From assembly GCF_001542415.1 (NCBI RefSeq), contig NZ_LNCU01000072.1, forward strand, positions 132,320 through 196,319: DNA of 64,000 bases, in the 5' to 3' direction. Within the stretch, counting starts at the first letter, position 1. The number at the start of each line of letters is the position of its first letter. This stretch comes from Bradyrhizobium macuxiense. GTDB taxonomy: Bacteria > Pseudomonadota > Alphaproteobacteria > Rhizobiales > Xanthobacteraceae. A program made the translations under genes and the position numbers. Below are positions 40,701 to 48,945 of this stretch, piece by piece. The notes beneath the pieces were generated by a model. It had not been told where the DNA came from, searched no databases, and saw only the letters and a program-made list of their open reading frames with translations.

Positions 40701-43013
40701 CGCACGCTCGCGGTCGAGCTTTCGCCGCCCGCGCTGGTGCGGCCGGGTTCGACCTTGAAGATCCCGGTGAAGCTCGGCGGGCTCAACCCGGGTGAGGACG
40801 CCAAGGTCGTGATCGCTGCCGTCGATGTCGGCATCCTCAACCTGACCAACTACAAGCCGCCGGCGCCGGACGATTACTATCTCGGACAGCGCCGCCTCAC
40901 CGCGGAGATCCGCGACCTCTACGGCCAGTTGATCGACGGCATGCAGAGCACGCGCGGTCAGATCAGGACCGGCGGTGACGCCGGCGGCGCCGAGTTGCAG
41001 GGCTCGCCGCCGACGCAGAAGCCGCTCGCGCTCTATTCCGGCATCGTCACGATCGGGCCAGACGGCACTGCCGAGGTGAGCTTCGATATCCCCGACTTCG
41101 CCGGCACCGCGCGGGTGATGGCGGTGGCGTGGAGCGCGACGAAGCTCGGCCGCGCCACGACCGATGTCACCGTGCGCGATCCCGTGGTGCTGACTGCGAC
41201 TTTGCCGCGCTTCCTGCTCAATGGCGACAAGGGCACCATGAGCATGGACATCGACAATGTCGAAGGCGCCGCCGGCGATTATGCCGTCAGCGTCAAGGCG
41301 AGCGGCCCCGTGAAGGTCTCGGGCAACCCGACCACGACAGTGAAACTCGCGGCCAAGCAGCGCAGCTCGCTGTCGCTCGGGCTTGAGGCCGGCGGCGCCG
41401 GACGCGCCGATTTCGACGTCGACATATCCGGGCCGAACGGCCTGACGCTGGCGCGGCACTATGCGCTCGACGTCAAGCCGGCGACGCAAGTGCTGGCGCG
41501 GCGCTCCATCCGCACGCTGGCCAAGGGCGAGAGCCTGACGCTCACCGCGGACATGTTCTCCGACCTTGTCCCGGGCACCGGCAGCGTCTCGATTTCGGCG
41601 AGCCTCTCCACCGCGCTCGATGCGGCGAGCATCCTGAAGGCGCTCGACCGCTACCCCTATGGCTGCTCCGAGCAAATCACGAGCCGCGCGCTGCCGCTTC
41701 TCTACGTCAACGATCTCGCGGCAGGCGCGCATCTTGCGATGGACACCGCCGTCGACCAGCGCATCCGCGACGCGATCGACCGGCTGCTGGCGCGGCAGGG
41801 CTCGAACGGCTCGTTCGGCCTGTGGTCGGCCGGCGGCGACGACGCCTGGCTCGACGCCTATGTCACCGACTTCCTGACCCGGGCCCGCGAAAAGGGCTTT
41901 GCCGTGCCGGACGCGTTGTTCAAGAGCGCGCTCGATCGCGTCAGGAATTCGGTGGTCAATGCCAGCGAGCCGGAGAAAGACGGCGGGCGCGATCTCGCCT
42001 ACGGCCTTTACGTGCTCGCGCGCAATGGCGCGGCCCCGATCGGCGACCTGCGTTATCTCGCCGATACCAAGCTGAACAATCTGGCGACGCCGATCTCCAA
42101 GGCGCAACTTGCCGCGGCGCTGGCGCTGGTCGGCGACAAGGCCCGTGCCGAGCGCGTCTATGGGGCGGCGCTCGACGCGCTGAATCCGAAGCCGGTGCTT
42201 GAGTTCGGCCGCGTCGATTACGGCTCGGCGCTGCGCGATGCCGCCGCACTGGTTTCGCTCGCCGGCGAGGGCAATGCGCCGCGCGCGACGCTGACACAGG
42301 CCGTGCTGCGGGTTGAAGCGGCGCGAGGGCTCTCGCCTTACACCTCGACGCAGGAGAATGCGTGGATGGTGCTCGCGGCGCGCGCACTCGCCAAGGAGAC
42401 GCTGGCGCTCGATATCAACGGCCAGCCGGTCAAGACCGCGGTCTATCGCAGCTACAAGGCCGAGGAGATGACGAGCCAGCCGCTCAAGATCACCAACACC
42501 GGCGATGCGCCGGTGCAAACCGTGATTTCGGTGTCGGGCTCGCCGGTCACGCCGGAGCCTGCCGCCTCCAACGGCTTCAAGATCGAGTGCTCTTATTTCA
42601 CGCTCGACGGCAAGCCGGCCGATGTCACCAAGGCGAAGCAGAACGATCGCTTCGCGGTCGTGTTGAAGGTCACCGAGGCGAAGCCCGAGTTCGGCCATAT
42701 CATGGTGGCCGATTATCTTCCGGCCGGCCTCGAGATCGACAACCCGCATCTGGTGTCGTCGGGCGACTCCGGCACGCTCGACTGGATCGAGGACGGCGTC
42801 GAGGCCAAGAACACCGAGTTCCGCGATGACCGCTTTACCGCGGCGGTCGACCGTGCCGCCAACGACAAGTCGGTGTTCACGGTCGCATATGTCGTGCGCG
42901 CGGTGTCGCCGGGCAAATACGTGCTGCCGCAGGCCTATGTCGAGGACATGTACAATCCCTCGCGCTACGGCCGCAGCGGCACAGGGACAGTCGAGGTGAA
43001 GTCGGCGAAATGA
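37785..43013 (+). CDS. Alpha-2-macroglobulin family protein
   Basis: 1742 aa. A Sec signal peptide (AAAICAALALGVGLGIGAGA, cleavage near AQA) with no lipobox, unlike the E. coli YfhM lipoprotein. It has a tandem series of macroglobulin beta domains, a bait region around residues 1040-1100 (QLIDGMQSTRGQIRTGGDAG), then the thioester domain with YPYGCSEQITS; Cys1294 and the Gln three residues later form the thioester. A C-terminal receptor-like domain ends at YGRSGTGTVEVKSAK. Bacterial A2M traps proteases in the periplasm. Its stop overlaps pbpC by 4 bases, the usual A2M-PBP1C pairing. Confidence 0.93.
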   Translation: MIGLVRAAAICAALALGVGLGIGAGAAQAGDKAFTRDDLADSAIKLEAQIKSEAGPVNKSSATLRTDADAAFKRNDFRAGLQILGQIAATTPEDGANWLRLARTIFQIRTASSSEQTFLMERASTAAYIAYQRAGNPGEEADALAVLGKALSERKLWRPSLDALRLSLDQREVADIRGQYEKMRDEHGFRLLDYSVDSDSASPRACFQFSEELAKRVDFAPFLALAGTDKPALSADGKQLCVDGLKHGERYNINLRAGLPSTVKETLPKSAEFNIYVRDRKPFVRFTGRAYVLPRTGQRGIPVVSVNTPAVKIDVFRIGDRNLINTVIDSDFQSTLSRYQLSDLGDQRGVKVWSGELATATTLNTDVITAFPVDQALGDLQPGVYVMTAAAKGPGSNDDDGTLATQWFIVSDMGVSAFSGNDGIHVFVNSLASTDPVANVEVKLVARNNEILATRKTDAAGHVLFESGLARGEGGLSPALLTVTSEKADYAFLSLKTNAFDLTDRGVAGRAIPAGADAFVYAERGVYRSNETVYLTALLRDGQGNALTGTPLTMVIERPDGVEFRRAVLPDQGAGGRTLAVALNSAVPSGTWRARVFTDPKANSVGETTFMVEDYIPERIEFDLTAKDKMIKAEVPVELQVKGHFLYGAPASGLQLEGDMLVAPAASGLPGYPGYQFGVADEETASNERTPIENLPEADVNGAATFPVSLDKAPTSTRPQEAQIFIRMAETGGRSVERKIVLPVAPANSLIGVKPLFGDKNVAEGDKAEFDVVFVAPDGKQLPRDGLRYELLKLESRYQWYRQNSSWDYEPVKSTRRVADGDVNLAADKPQRLTFQPQPGRYRLDVKSTDADGPVTSVQFDVGWYSDGSADTPDLLETSVDKPDYASGDNMTVSVNARTAGKLSVYVLGDRLLTTQSVDVKEGIQQVHIPIGKDWGTGAYVMTTLRRPLDVAAGRMPGRAIGLKWFGIDKKARTLAVELSPPALVRPGSTLKIPVKLGGLNPGEDAKVVIAAVDVGILNLTNYKPPAPDDYYLGQRRLTAEIRDLYGQLIDGMQSTRGQIRTGGDAGGAELQGSPPTQKPLALYSGIVTIGPDGTAEVSFDIPDFAGTARVMAVAWSATKLGRATTDVTVRDPVVLTATLPRFLLNGDKGTMSMDIDNVEGAAGDYAVSVKASGPVKVSGNPTTTVKLAAKQRSSLSLGLEAGGAGRADFDVDISGPNGLTLARHYALDVKPATQVLARRSIRTLAKGESLTLTADMFSDLVPGTGSVSISASLSTALDAASILKALDRYPYGCSEQITSRALPLLYVNDLAAGAHLAMDTAVDQRIRDAIDRLLARQGSNGSFGLWSAGGDDAWLDAYVTDFLTRAREKGFAVPDALFKSALDRVRNSVVNASEPEKDGGRDLAYGLYVLARNGAAPIGDLRYLADTKLNNLATPISKAQLAAALALVGDKARAERVYGAALDALNPKPVLEFGRVDYGSALRDAAALVSLAGEGNAPRATLTQAVLRVEAARGLSPYTSTQENAWMVLAARALAKETLALDINGQPVKTAVYRSYKAEEMTSQPLKITNTGDAPVQTVISVSGSPVTPEPAASNGFKIECSYFTLDGKPADVTKAKQNDRFAVVLKVTEAKPEFGHIMVADYLPAGLEIDNPHLVSSGDSGTLDWIEDGVEAKNTEFRDDRFTAAVDRAANDKSVFTVAYVVRAVSPGKYVLPQAYVEDMYNPSRYGRSGTGTVEVKSAK

Positions 43014-45124
43014 GCGAAGCAGCGACGATAGCGCCGGCGCGTGGATCGCGTTGGCGATGGGTGAGGACGGCGACAGCGCTCTCGGTCGCCGCCATCCTTG
43101 TCGCGACTGTTGCCTTCGGAGGCTGGGTTGACTCGCTCGGGCCTTTGCCGCTTGCGCAGGCTGAGAAGGTCTCGACCACGGTCGTCGATCGCAACGGCAA
43201 GCTGCTCCGCGCCTATGCGATGGCGGATGGCCGCTGGCGTCTGCCGGTCGACGCGAAGACTGACGTCGATCCCGGCTATCTGAAGCTGCTGTTCGCCTAT
43301 GAGGACAAGCGGTTCTACGAGCATCACGGCATCGATCCGCTGGCGCTCTCGCGCGCCGCGTTCCAGCTCGTGACGCGTGGCCAGATCGTATCGGGCGGCT
43401 CGACCATCACGATGCAGCTCGCGCGGCTGATGGAGCCGCGGCATCAGCGGTCCGTCTACGCCAAGCTGCGGCAGATGGTGCGCGCGGTGGAACTGGAGCG
43501 GCAGCTCTCCAAGGACCAGATCCTCAACCTTTACCTCGCGCTGGCGCCGTTCGGCGGCAACCTCGAAGGCGTGCGCGCCGCCTCGATCGCCTATTTCGGC
43601 AAGGAGCCGAAGCGGCTTTCGCTCGCGGAGGCTGCGCTGCTGGTGGCGCTGCCGCAATCGCCCGAACGGCGGCGGCTCGACCGCTATCCGCAAGCCGCCC
43701 ACATCGCGCGCGACCGCGTGCTCGATCGCATGGTCGAGGAGGGCGCGGTGTCGAAGGAGGACGCTGCGCAGGCCAAGGCCGTCCCGGTGTCGAAGATGCG
43801 CAAGCAGATTCCGATCCTGGCGCCGCATTCCGCCGATCAGGCCATCGCAACGATGAAGGACGCCCCCGTCATCAAGCTGACGCTGGATGCGACGCTGCAG
43901 AAAAACCTCGAGGCGCTGGCGCGCGACCGCGCGATCGCGCAGGGGCCTGATGTCTCGGTCGCGATCATCGCGGTCGACAATGCGACCGGCGACGTGCTCG
44001 CACGCGTCGGCTCGCCGGACTATTTCGATGTGCGGCGGGCAGGGCAGGTCGACATGACCCGCGCGGTACGCTCGCCAGGCTCGACGCTGAAGCCGTTCAT
44101 CTACGGTCTCGCTTTCGAGGATGGCTTCGTGCATCCGGAAAGCCTGATCGAGGATCGTCCGATCCGGTTCGGCACCTATGCGCCGGAAAATTTCGACCTG
44201 ACGTTCCAGGGCACGGTGCCGGTGCGCCGGGCGCTGCAATTTTCGCTGAACGTGCCGGCGATCGCATTGCTCGACCGCGTCGGTGCCAGCCGGCTGTCGT
44301 CGCGGCTGAAGCAGGCCGGAATCAGTCTGGTGCTGCCCAAGGACGAAGCGCCGGGGCTCGCGATGGGCCTCGGCGGCGTCGGTGTGACGCTGCAGGATCT
44401 TGTGCAGCTCTATTCCGGATTGGCGCGGCTCGGCGCGACAAGGCCGCTCCGCGAGATCATGCAGGCCAATGACCAGCGCGACACGATGCGGCTGATGGAT
44501 CAGCCTGCGGCCTGGCAGGTCGGCAACGTCCTGCTCGGCACGCCGCCGCCGGAGAATGGCGTGCCCAACAGGATCGCGTTCAAGACCGGCACCAGCTACG
44601 GCTATCGCGACGCCTGGTCGGTCGGCTTCGACGGCCGCATCACGATCGGCGTCTGGGTCGGCCGCCCCGACGGTTCACCGGTGCCCGGCCTGGTCGGCCG
44701 CTCCGCCGCGGCGCCGATCCTGTTCGATGCGTTCGCGCGCACCGGCAGAATTCCAATGGCACTACCGAAGCCGCCGCGGGGCGTGCTGATCGCCAGCAAT
44801 GCCAAGCTGCCGCTGCCGCTGCGACGTTTCCGGCCGCTCGGCGAACTAGTTCGCCGCGGCAACGACCAGGCGCCGCACATCCAGTTCCCGCTGAACGGCT
44901 CGCGCATAGACGTCGATCATTCCGACGGCAACCGCTATGCGGCCATGCCGGTCAAGGTGGCTGGCGGCGTGCTGCCGCTGACGGTGCTGGTGAATGGTGT
45001 CTCAGCCGGGGACATCGACAGCCGGCGCCAGCGCCTGATCGATCCGCCCGGGCCGGGCTTCGCGCGCCTGACGGTGATCGACGCCACGGGTGCCGCCGAT
45101 ACCGTTGTGATCCGCGTGCAATAG
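43010..45124 (+). CDS. pbpC: Penicillin-binding protein 1C
   Basis: 704 aa. N-terminal TM helix (ALSVAAILVATVAFGGWVDS), GT51 transglycosylase domain with YEDKRFYEHHGIDPLALSRA, GGSTITMQLARL and LNLYLALAPFGGNLEG, then the transpeptidase domain with SxxK (Ser358 in SPGSTLKPF), SxN (FSLNVP) and KTGT (Lys525). The C-terminal 120 residues (residues about 585-704) match the PBP1C C-terminal domain. Translationally coupled to the A2M gene; together they are thought to repair peptidoglycan and defend against proteases after envelope breach. Confidence 0.95.
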   Translation: MSEAATIAPARGSRWRWVRTATALSVAAILVATVAFGGWVDSLGPLPLAQAEKVSTTVVDRNGKLLRAYAMADGRWRLPVDAKTDVDPGYLKLLFAYEDKRFYEHHGIDPLALSRAAFQLVTRGQIVSGGSTITMQLARLMEPRHQRSVYAKLRQMVRAVELERQLSKDQILNLYLALAPFGGNLEGVRAASIAYFGKEPKRLSLAEAALLVALPQSPERRRLDRYPQAAHIARDRVLDRMVEEGAVSKEDAAQAKAVPVSKMRKQIPILAPHSADQAIATMKDAPVIKLTLDATLQKNLEALARDRAIAQGPDVSVAIIAVDNATGDVLARVGSPDYFDVRRAGQVDMTRAVRSPGSTLKPFIYGLAFEDGFVHPESLIEDRPIRFGTYAPENFDLTFQGTVPVRRALQFSLNVPAIALLDRVGASRLSSRLKQAGISLVLPKDEAPGLAMGLGGVGVTLQDLVQLYSGLARLGATRPLREIMQANDQRDTMRLMDQPAAWQVGNVLLGTPPPENGVPNRIAFKTGTSYGYRDAWSVGFDGRITIGVWVGRPDGSPVPGLVGRSAAAPILFDAFARTGRIPMALPKPPRGVLIASNAKLPLPLRRFRPLGELVRRGNDQAPHIQFPLNGSRIDVDHSDGNRYAAMPVKVAGGVLPLTVLVNGVSAGDIDSRRQRLIDPPGPGFARLTVIDATGAADTVVIRVQ

Positions 45125-45266
45125 CGGCGCGGGAAAGCGGAACTGCACAGTTGTTTGCGCTGCGGTTTCATCGTATGCGAAACTCATGGTGGATAGCCTC
45201 CAACCCCGGCGCTTCGGAGCAGGGCAACAGTCTGTAAGGCCTGCGCATTCGAGCCGCAGGTTGTTC

Positions 45267-46931
45267 ATGGCGTTCGAGTTCGCAACGGCCAGCAATTGGC
45301 GTTCGGTCCTGTTCCTGACGCTGACCTGTCTGGTGCTGTTCCTGCCGGGCTTCTTCACCATCCCGCCGATCGACCGCGACGAGGTGCGCTTTGCCCAGGC
45401 CACCAAGCAGATGGTCGAAAGCGGCGACTATGTCGATATCCGCTTCCAGGATGACGTCCGCTACAAGAAGCCTGTCGGCATCTACTGGCTGCAGGCCGGC
45501 GTATTAAAGACCGCATCCGCACTCGGGCTGCAACGCGCTCAGGTCCGCATCTGGATTTATCGTGTGCCGTCGCTGCTTGGCGCGATCGGCGCTGTGCTTC
45601 TGACTTACTGGACGGCGCTCGCCTTCGTGACGCGGCAAGGCGCTGTGCTCGCCGCATTGATGATGGCGAGTTGCGTGCTGCTCGGAGTCGAGGCGCGGCT
45701 CGCCAAGACCGACGCGATGCTGCTGTTCACAGCCACCGCAGCGATGGGTGCGATGGCGAGGGTCTATCTGTCGTGGCAGCGCGGCGAGGACCCGACGCAT
45801 CCGTCGTGGGGACCGCCCGCGATCTTCTGGACGGCGCTGGCGGGCGGTATCCTGCTGAAGGGACCGCTGATCCTGATGTTCGTCGCGCTTGCGATGGCGG
45901 TGCTCGCGCTCTTCGACAAGTCGGTGGCCTGGTTTGGGCGCATGCGCCCGGTCTGGGGGCTGATGTGGATGCTGGTGCTGGTGCTGCCGTGGTTCGTGCT
46001 GATCTTCCTGCGCGCCGGCGACACCTTCTTTGCCGACTCCGTCGGCGGCGACATGCTCAGCAAGCTCGGCGCGCAGGAATCCCACGGCGCGCCGCCCGGG
46101 CTCTATCTTCTCTTGTTCTGGATCACGTTCTGGCCCGGCGCGCCGCTCGCCGCGATGGCCGCGCCTGCGGTCTGGCGCGCGCGGCGGGAGCCCGGTGCGC
46201 AGTTTCTGCTGGCCTGGCTGGTCCCATCCTGGATCGTGTTCGAGGCCGTGCTGACCAAGCTGCCGCATTACGTGCTGCCGCTCTATCCGGCGATCGCGAT
46301 CCTGACCGCAGGCGCGCTGGAACGGCGCGTGCTTTCGCGCTCGACCTGGCTCACGCGCGGCTCGGCGTGGTGGTTTGCGATCCCGGCGGCCGGTTCGGTG
46401 CTCGTGATCATCGGCGCCATCAAGGCCATCCATCAGCCGGTGTTTCCGGCGTGGCCGCTGTTTGCGGTTGCGATGGTATTCGGGTTGATTGCTTGGCGTC
46501 TGTTCGAGGACAGCCGCGCCGAACGCTCGCTGCTCAACGCCGTGATCGCCGCGGCCCTGATGGCCGCGGGCACCTATGGCGTGGTGTTGCCGCGACTCAC
46601 GACGGTGTTTCCGAGCCAGGAGGTGGCGCGCGCCCTGCGCACCGTGACGTGCGTCGGACCGAAGGCCGCAGCGGCCGGGTTCCTCGAGCCGAGCCTCGTG
46701 TTCATGACCGACACCTCGACGATCCTGACCGACGGCTCGGGGGCGGCCGATTTCCTGTCGCAGGGCGCCTGCCGCTTCGCGCTGGTCGAACAGCGTTCCG
46801 AGCGCTCCTTCGTCCAACGCGCCGAGGCGATCGGGCTGCGCTACAACGCGATGGTACGGATCGAGGGTTACAACATCTCGCAGGGCAAGGCGGTCTCGAT
46901 TGCGATCTTCCGCTCCGAAGGAACGGAATGA
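45267..46931 (+). CDS. GT39/ArnT-type membrane glycosyltransferase
   Basis: 554 aa from ATG 45267 (MAFEFATASNWRSVLFLTLT). About ten TM segments. The first periplasmic loop carries PPIDRDEVRFAQATKQMVES (the D-x-D-E motif of PMT/ArnT) and DDVRYKKPVGIYWLQA, followed by a C-terminal soluble domain. Such enzymes move a sugar from a polyprenyl-phosphate carrier to lipid A or other envelope acceptors at the periplasmic face. First gene of a tightly spaced four-gene operon with PAP2, GT2 and LAB_N genes. Confidence 0.9.
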   Translation: MAFEFATASNWRSVLFLTLTCLVLFLPGFFTIPPIDRDEVRFAQATKQMVESGDYVDIRFQDDVRYKKPVGIYWLQAGVLKTASALGLQRAQVRIWIYRVPSLLGAIGAVLLTYWTALAFVTRQGAVLAALMMASCVLLGVEARLAKTDAMLLFTATAAMGAMARVYLSWQRGEDPTHPSWGPPAIFWTALAGGILLKGPLILMFVALAMAVLALFDKSVAWFGRMRPVWGLMWMLVLVLPWFVLIFLRAGDTFFADSVGGDMLSKLGAQESHGAPPGLYLLLFWITFWPGAPLAAMAAPAVWRARREPGAQFLLAWLVPSWIVFEAVLTKLPHYVLPLYPAIAILTAGALERRVLSRSTWLTRGSAWWFAIPAAGSVLVIIGAIKAIHQPVFPAWPLFAVAMVFGLIAWRLFEDSRAERSLLNAVIAAALMAAGTYGVVLPRLTTVFPSQEVARALRTVTCVGPKAAAAGFLEPSLVFMTDTSTILTDGSGAADFLSQGACRFALVEQRSERSFVQRAEAIGLRYNAMVRIEGYNISQGKAVSIAIFRSEGTE

Positions 46932-46932
46932 G

Positions 46933-47778
46933 ATGGCGTTGCCGACCGTGCCGCAGGACACCGGAAACTATTTCGGACGATTGCTGACGCTGGTCTGGCT
47001 GTCCCTCGCGCAACTCGTTCGCGCGCCGTCGCATTCGCGCCGGGCCGAGGCGGCGCGGCGCTCGGCCCGTCATGTGCTGCTGCTCGTCGTCTTCACCGGC
47101 GCCGCGATCATCACGCTGATGTATCTTGTCGACGCGCAGGAGATCACTCTGATGCCGCCGCGCGGCACGCCGAGCCTGTGGTGGGTGCGAAGCCTGACGG
47201 ATTTCGGGAAAGACGTGCACGTGCTGTGGGCGCTTGGCATTCTGCTGATTGTGGTTGCGCTCGCGGCTCCCGCGCTACACGGCGTGTCGCGCGGGACCCT
47301 GCTAGGCCTTGGGACGCGGCTGCAATATCTGTTTCTGTCGGTCGCGTTCTCCGTGGCCGTGGGTGAAGTAATCAAATGGGTCGTCGGCCGCGGCCGGCCG
47401 TTTGTCGGCGGCAAGGCCAATGCCTTCAACTTCCAGCACTTCGCCGGGACCGAGGCCTATTCGAGCTTCCCGTCGGGTCACGCGATCACGGCATTCGCGC
47501 TGGCGTTCGCCGTATCGGCGGTCTGGCCGCGGGCACGCTTCATCATGCTGTTCTACGCGCTGATGATCGCCGCGACGCGGCTGGTGCTGCTGGCTCATCA
47601 CCCGAGCGACGTGGTGGCCGGCGCGCTGGTCGGCGTGATCGGCGCGATGACCGTGCGGTACTGGTTCGCCGCCCGCCGCCTTGGTTTCGCCATTGATCGC
47701 GACGGCACCGTTCTGGCGTTGTCCGGACCGTCGAAAGGGCGCCTCAAAAGGGTTGCGGGGAACGCCTTCGCCCCATAA
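46933..47778 (+). CDS. PAP2-family phosphatase, membrane
   Basis: 281 aa from ATG 46933, 1 bp after the GT39 stop. Five to six TM segments and the three PAP2 motifs: KWVVGRGRP, SFPSGHA, and RLVLLAHHPSDVVAG (R-x6-H-x3-D). Members include lipid A phosphatases LpxE/LpxF and undecaprenyl-pyrophosphate phosphatases. In this operon, removal of a lipid A phosphate before sugar addition is the most attractive role, but the substrate is inference. Confidence 0.88.
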   Translation: MALPTVPQDTGNYFGRLLTLVWLSLAQLVRAPSHSRRAEAARRSARHVLLLVVFTGAAIITLMYLVDAQEITLMPPRGTPSLWWVRSLTDFGKDVHVLWALGILLIVVALAAPALHGVSRGTLLGLGTRLQYLFLSVAFSVAVGEVIKWVVGRGRPFVGGKANAFNFQHFAGTEAYSSFPSGHAITAFALAFAVSAVWPRARFIMLFYALMIAATRLVLLAHHPSDVVAGALVGVIGAMTVRYWFAARRLGFAIDRDGTVLALSGPSKGRLKRVAGNAFAP

Positions 47779-47845
47779 AAGCGGTCGCCCGACGGCCGGA
47801 TCGGGTCGGTTCCAGCCGGAAACAACACCAACCACGAGTGCCGAT

Positions 47846-48607
47846 TTGCCTCCTCCCGACCAGACGCCGGTCGCCGTCTCCATCGTCGTGCCCGTGCGCA
47901 ATGAGGCGGACAACATTGCGCCGCTGATCGCCGAGATCGCGGCAGCGCTCGACGGCCGCTGGGCCTACGAGATCATCTACGTCAATGACGGCTCGACCGA
48001 TGCCACGGGTGACCGGCTGGCCGCGATCATGGCGCATCGGCCCAATCTCAGGCAGCTCCGGCATGCCGTGTCGTCAGGCCAGTCGGCTGCGGTGCGCAGC
48101 GGCGTGCGCGCCGCGCGCGGCGCCATCGTCGCGACGCTCGATGGTGATGGGCAGAACGATCCGGGGTTCCTGCCGGACCTGATCGCGGCGGTCGAGAGCG
48201 GCAACGGCCGCGTCGGCCTCGCCGCAGGCCAGCGCGTCGGGCGCAAGGACACCGGCTTCAAGAAGATGCAGTCGCGGATGGCGAACGCGGTGCGTGGCGC
48301 AATCCTGCGCGACGGCACCCGCGATACCGGTTGCGGACTGAAGGCGTTTCCGCGCGAGGTGTTCCTGTCGATGCCCTATTTCGACGGGCTGCATCGCTTC
48401 CTGCCGGCGCTGGTCCGCCGCGAGGGGTTCGCGATCGCCTATGTCGACGTGATCGACCGTCCGCGTCATGCCGGCGTGTCGAACTACGGATTTTTCGACC
48501 GGCTCTGGATCGGGATCATGGATCTCGCGGGCGTGTGGTGGCTGATCCGCCGCAAGAAGCCGACGCCGGTCGTCACTGAAGTGACGGGCGTGACCGAGGT
48601 GAGGTAA
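47846..48607 (+). CDS. GT2 polyprenyl-phosphate sugar synthase (DPM1-like)
   Basis: 253 aa from TTG 47846; the frame is open to ATG 47681 inside the PAP2 gene and the true start is uncertain. GT-A fold motifs: VSIVVPVRNEADNIAPLIAE, IIYVNDGSTDATGDRL, ATLDGDGQNDPGFL (DxD) and DTGCGLKAFPREVF. One C-terminal hydrophobic segment (WIGIMDLAGVWWLIRRKK). This class makes undecaprenyl/dodecaprenyl-phosphate-linked mannose, glucose or galacturonate, the donor for GT39-type enzymes such as the one two genes upstream. Confidence 0.88.
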   Translation: MPPPDQTPVAVSIVVPVRNEADNIAPLIAEIAAALDGRWAYEIIYVNDGSTDATGDRLAAIMAHRPNLRQLRHAVSSGQSAAVRSGVRAARGAIVATLDGDGQNDPGFLPDLIAAVESGNGRVGLAAGQRVGRKDTGFKKMQSRMANAVRGAILRDGTRDTGCGLKAFPREVFLSMPYFDGLHRFLPALVRREGFAIAYVDVIDRPRHAGVSNYGFFDRLWIGIMDLAGVWWLIRRKKPTPVVTEVTGVTEVR

Positions 48608-48945
48608 TGCTGATTCAATACAGCCAGGCCCTGAACGCCTATTTCTATGACGTGTTTATCGCCAAGTTCGACTTCTGGCTGGCGTTCGGCCTCGTCGCGC
48701 AGCTGCTGTTCACCGCGCGCTTCCTGGTGCAGTGGATCTCCAGCGAGCGCGCCGGCCAGAGCGTGGTGCCGATGGCGTTCTGGTTCTTCTCGATGGGCGG
48801 CGGTTTCATGACCCTGGTCTATGGCCTCGCCAAGCGCGAGCCGGTGATCATCATCGGGCAGGGCCTCGCCACGCTGATCTATGTCCGCAACATCATGCTG
48901 ATCGTGAAGAATCGCGGCAAGGCGTCGAGAACGCTGGACCGCTGA
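48607..48945 (+). CDS. Lipid A biosynthesis N-terminal (LAB_N) domain protein
   Basis: 112 aa, three TM helices, with FDFWLAFGLVAQLLFTARFL, VQWISSERAGQSVVPMAFWF and SMGGGFMTLVYGLAKREPVI: the LAB_N family found fused to LpxB or stand-alone next to GT2/GT39 genes. It shares one base with the GT2 stop/start. In rhizobia, small proteins of this kind accompany polyprenyl-phosphate-sugar synthases, probably as membrane partners. Confidence 0.9.
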   Translation: MLIQYSQALNAYFYDVFIAKFDFWLAFGLVAQLLFTARFLVQWISSERAGQSVVPMAFWFFSMGGGFMTLVYGLAKREPVIIIGQGLATLIYVRNIMLIVKNRGKASRTLDR

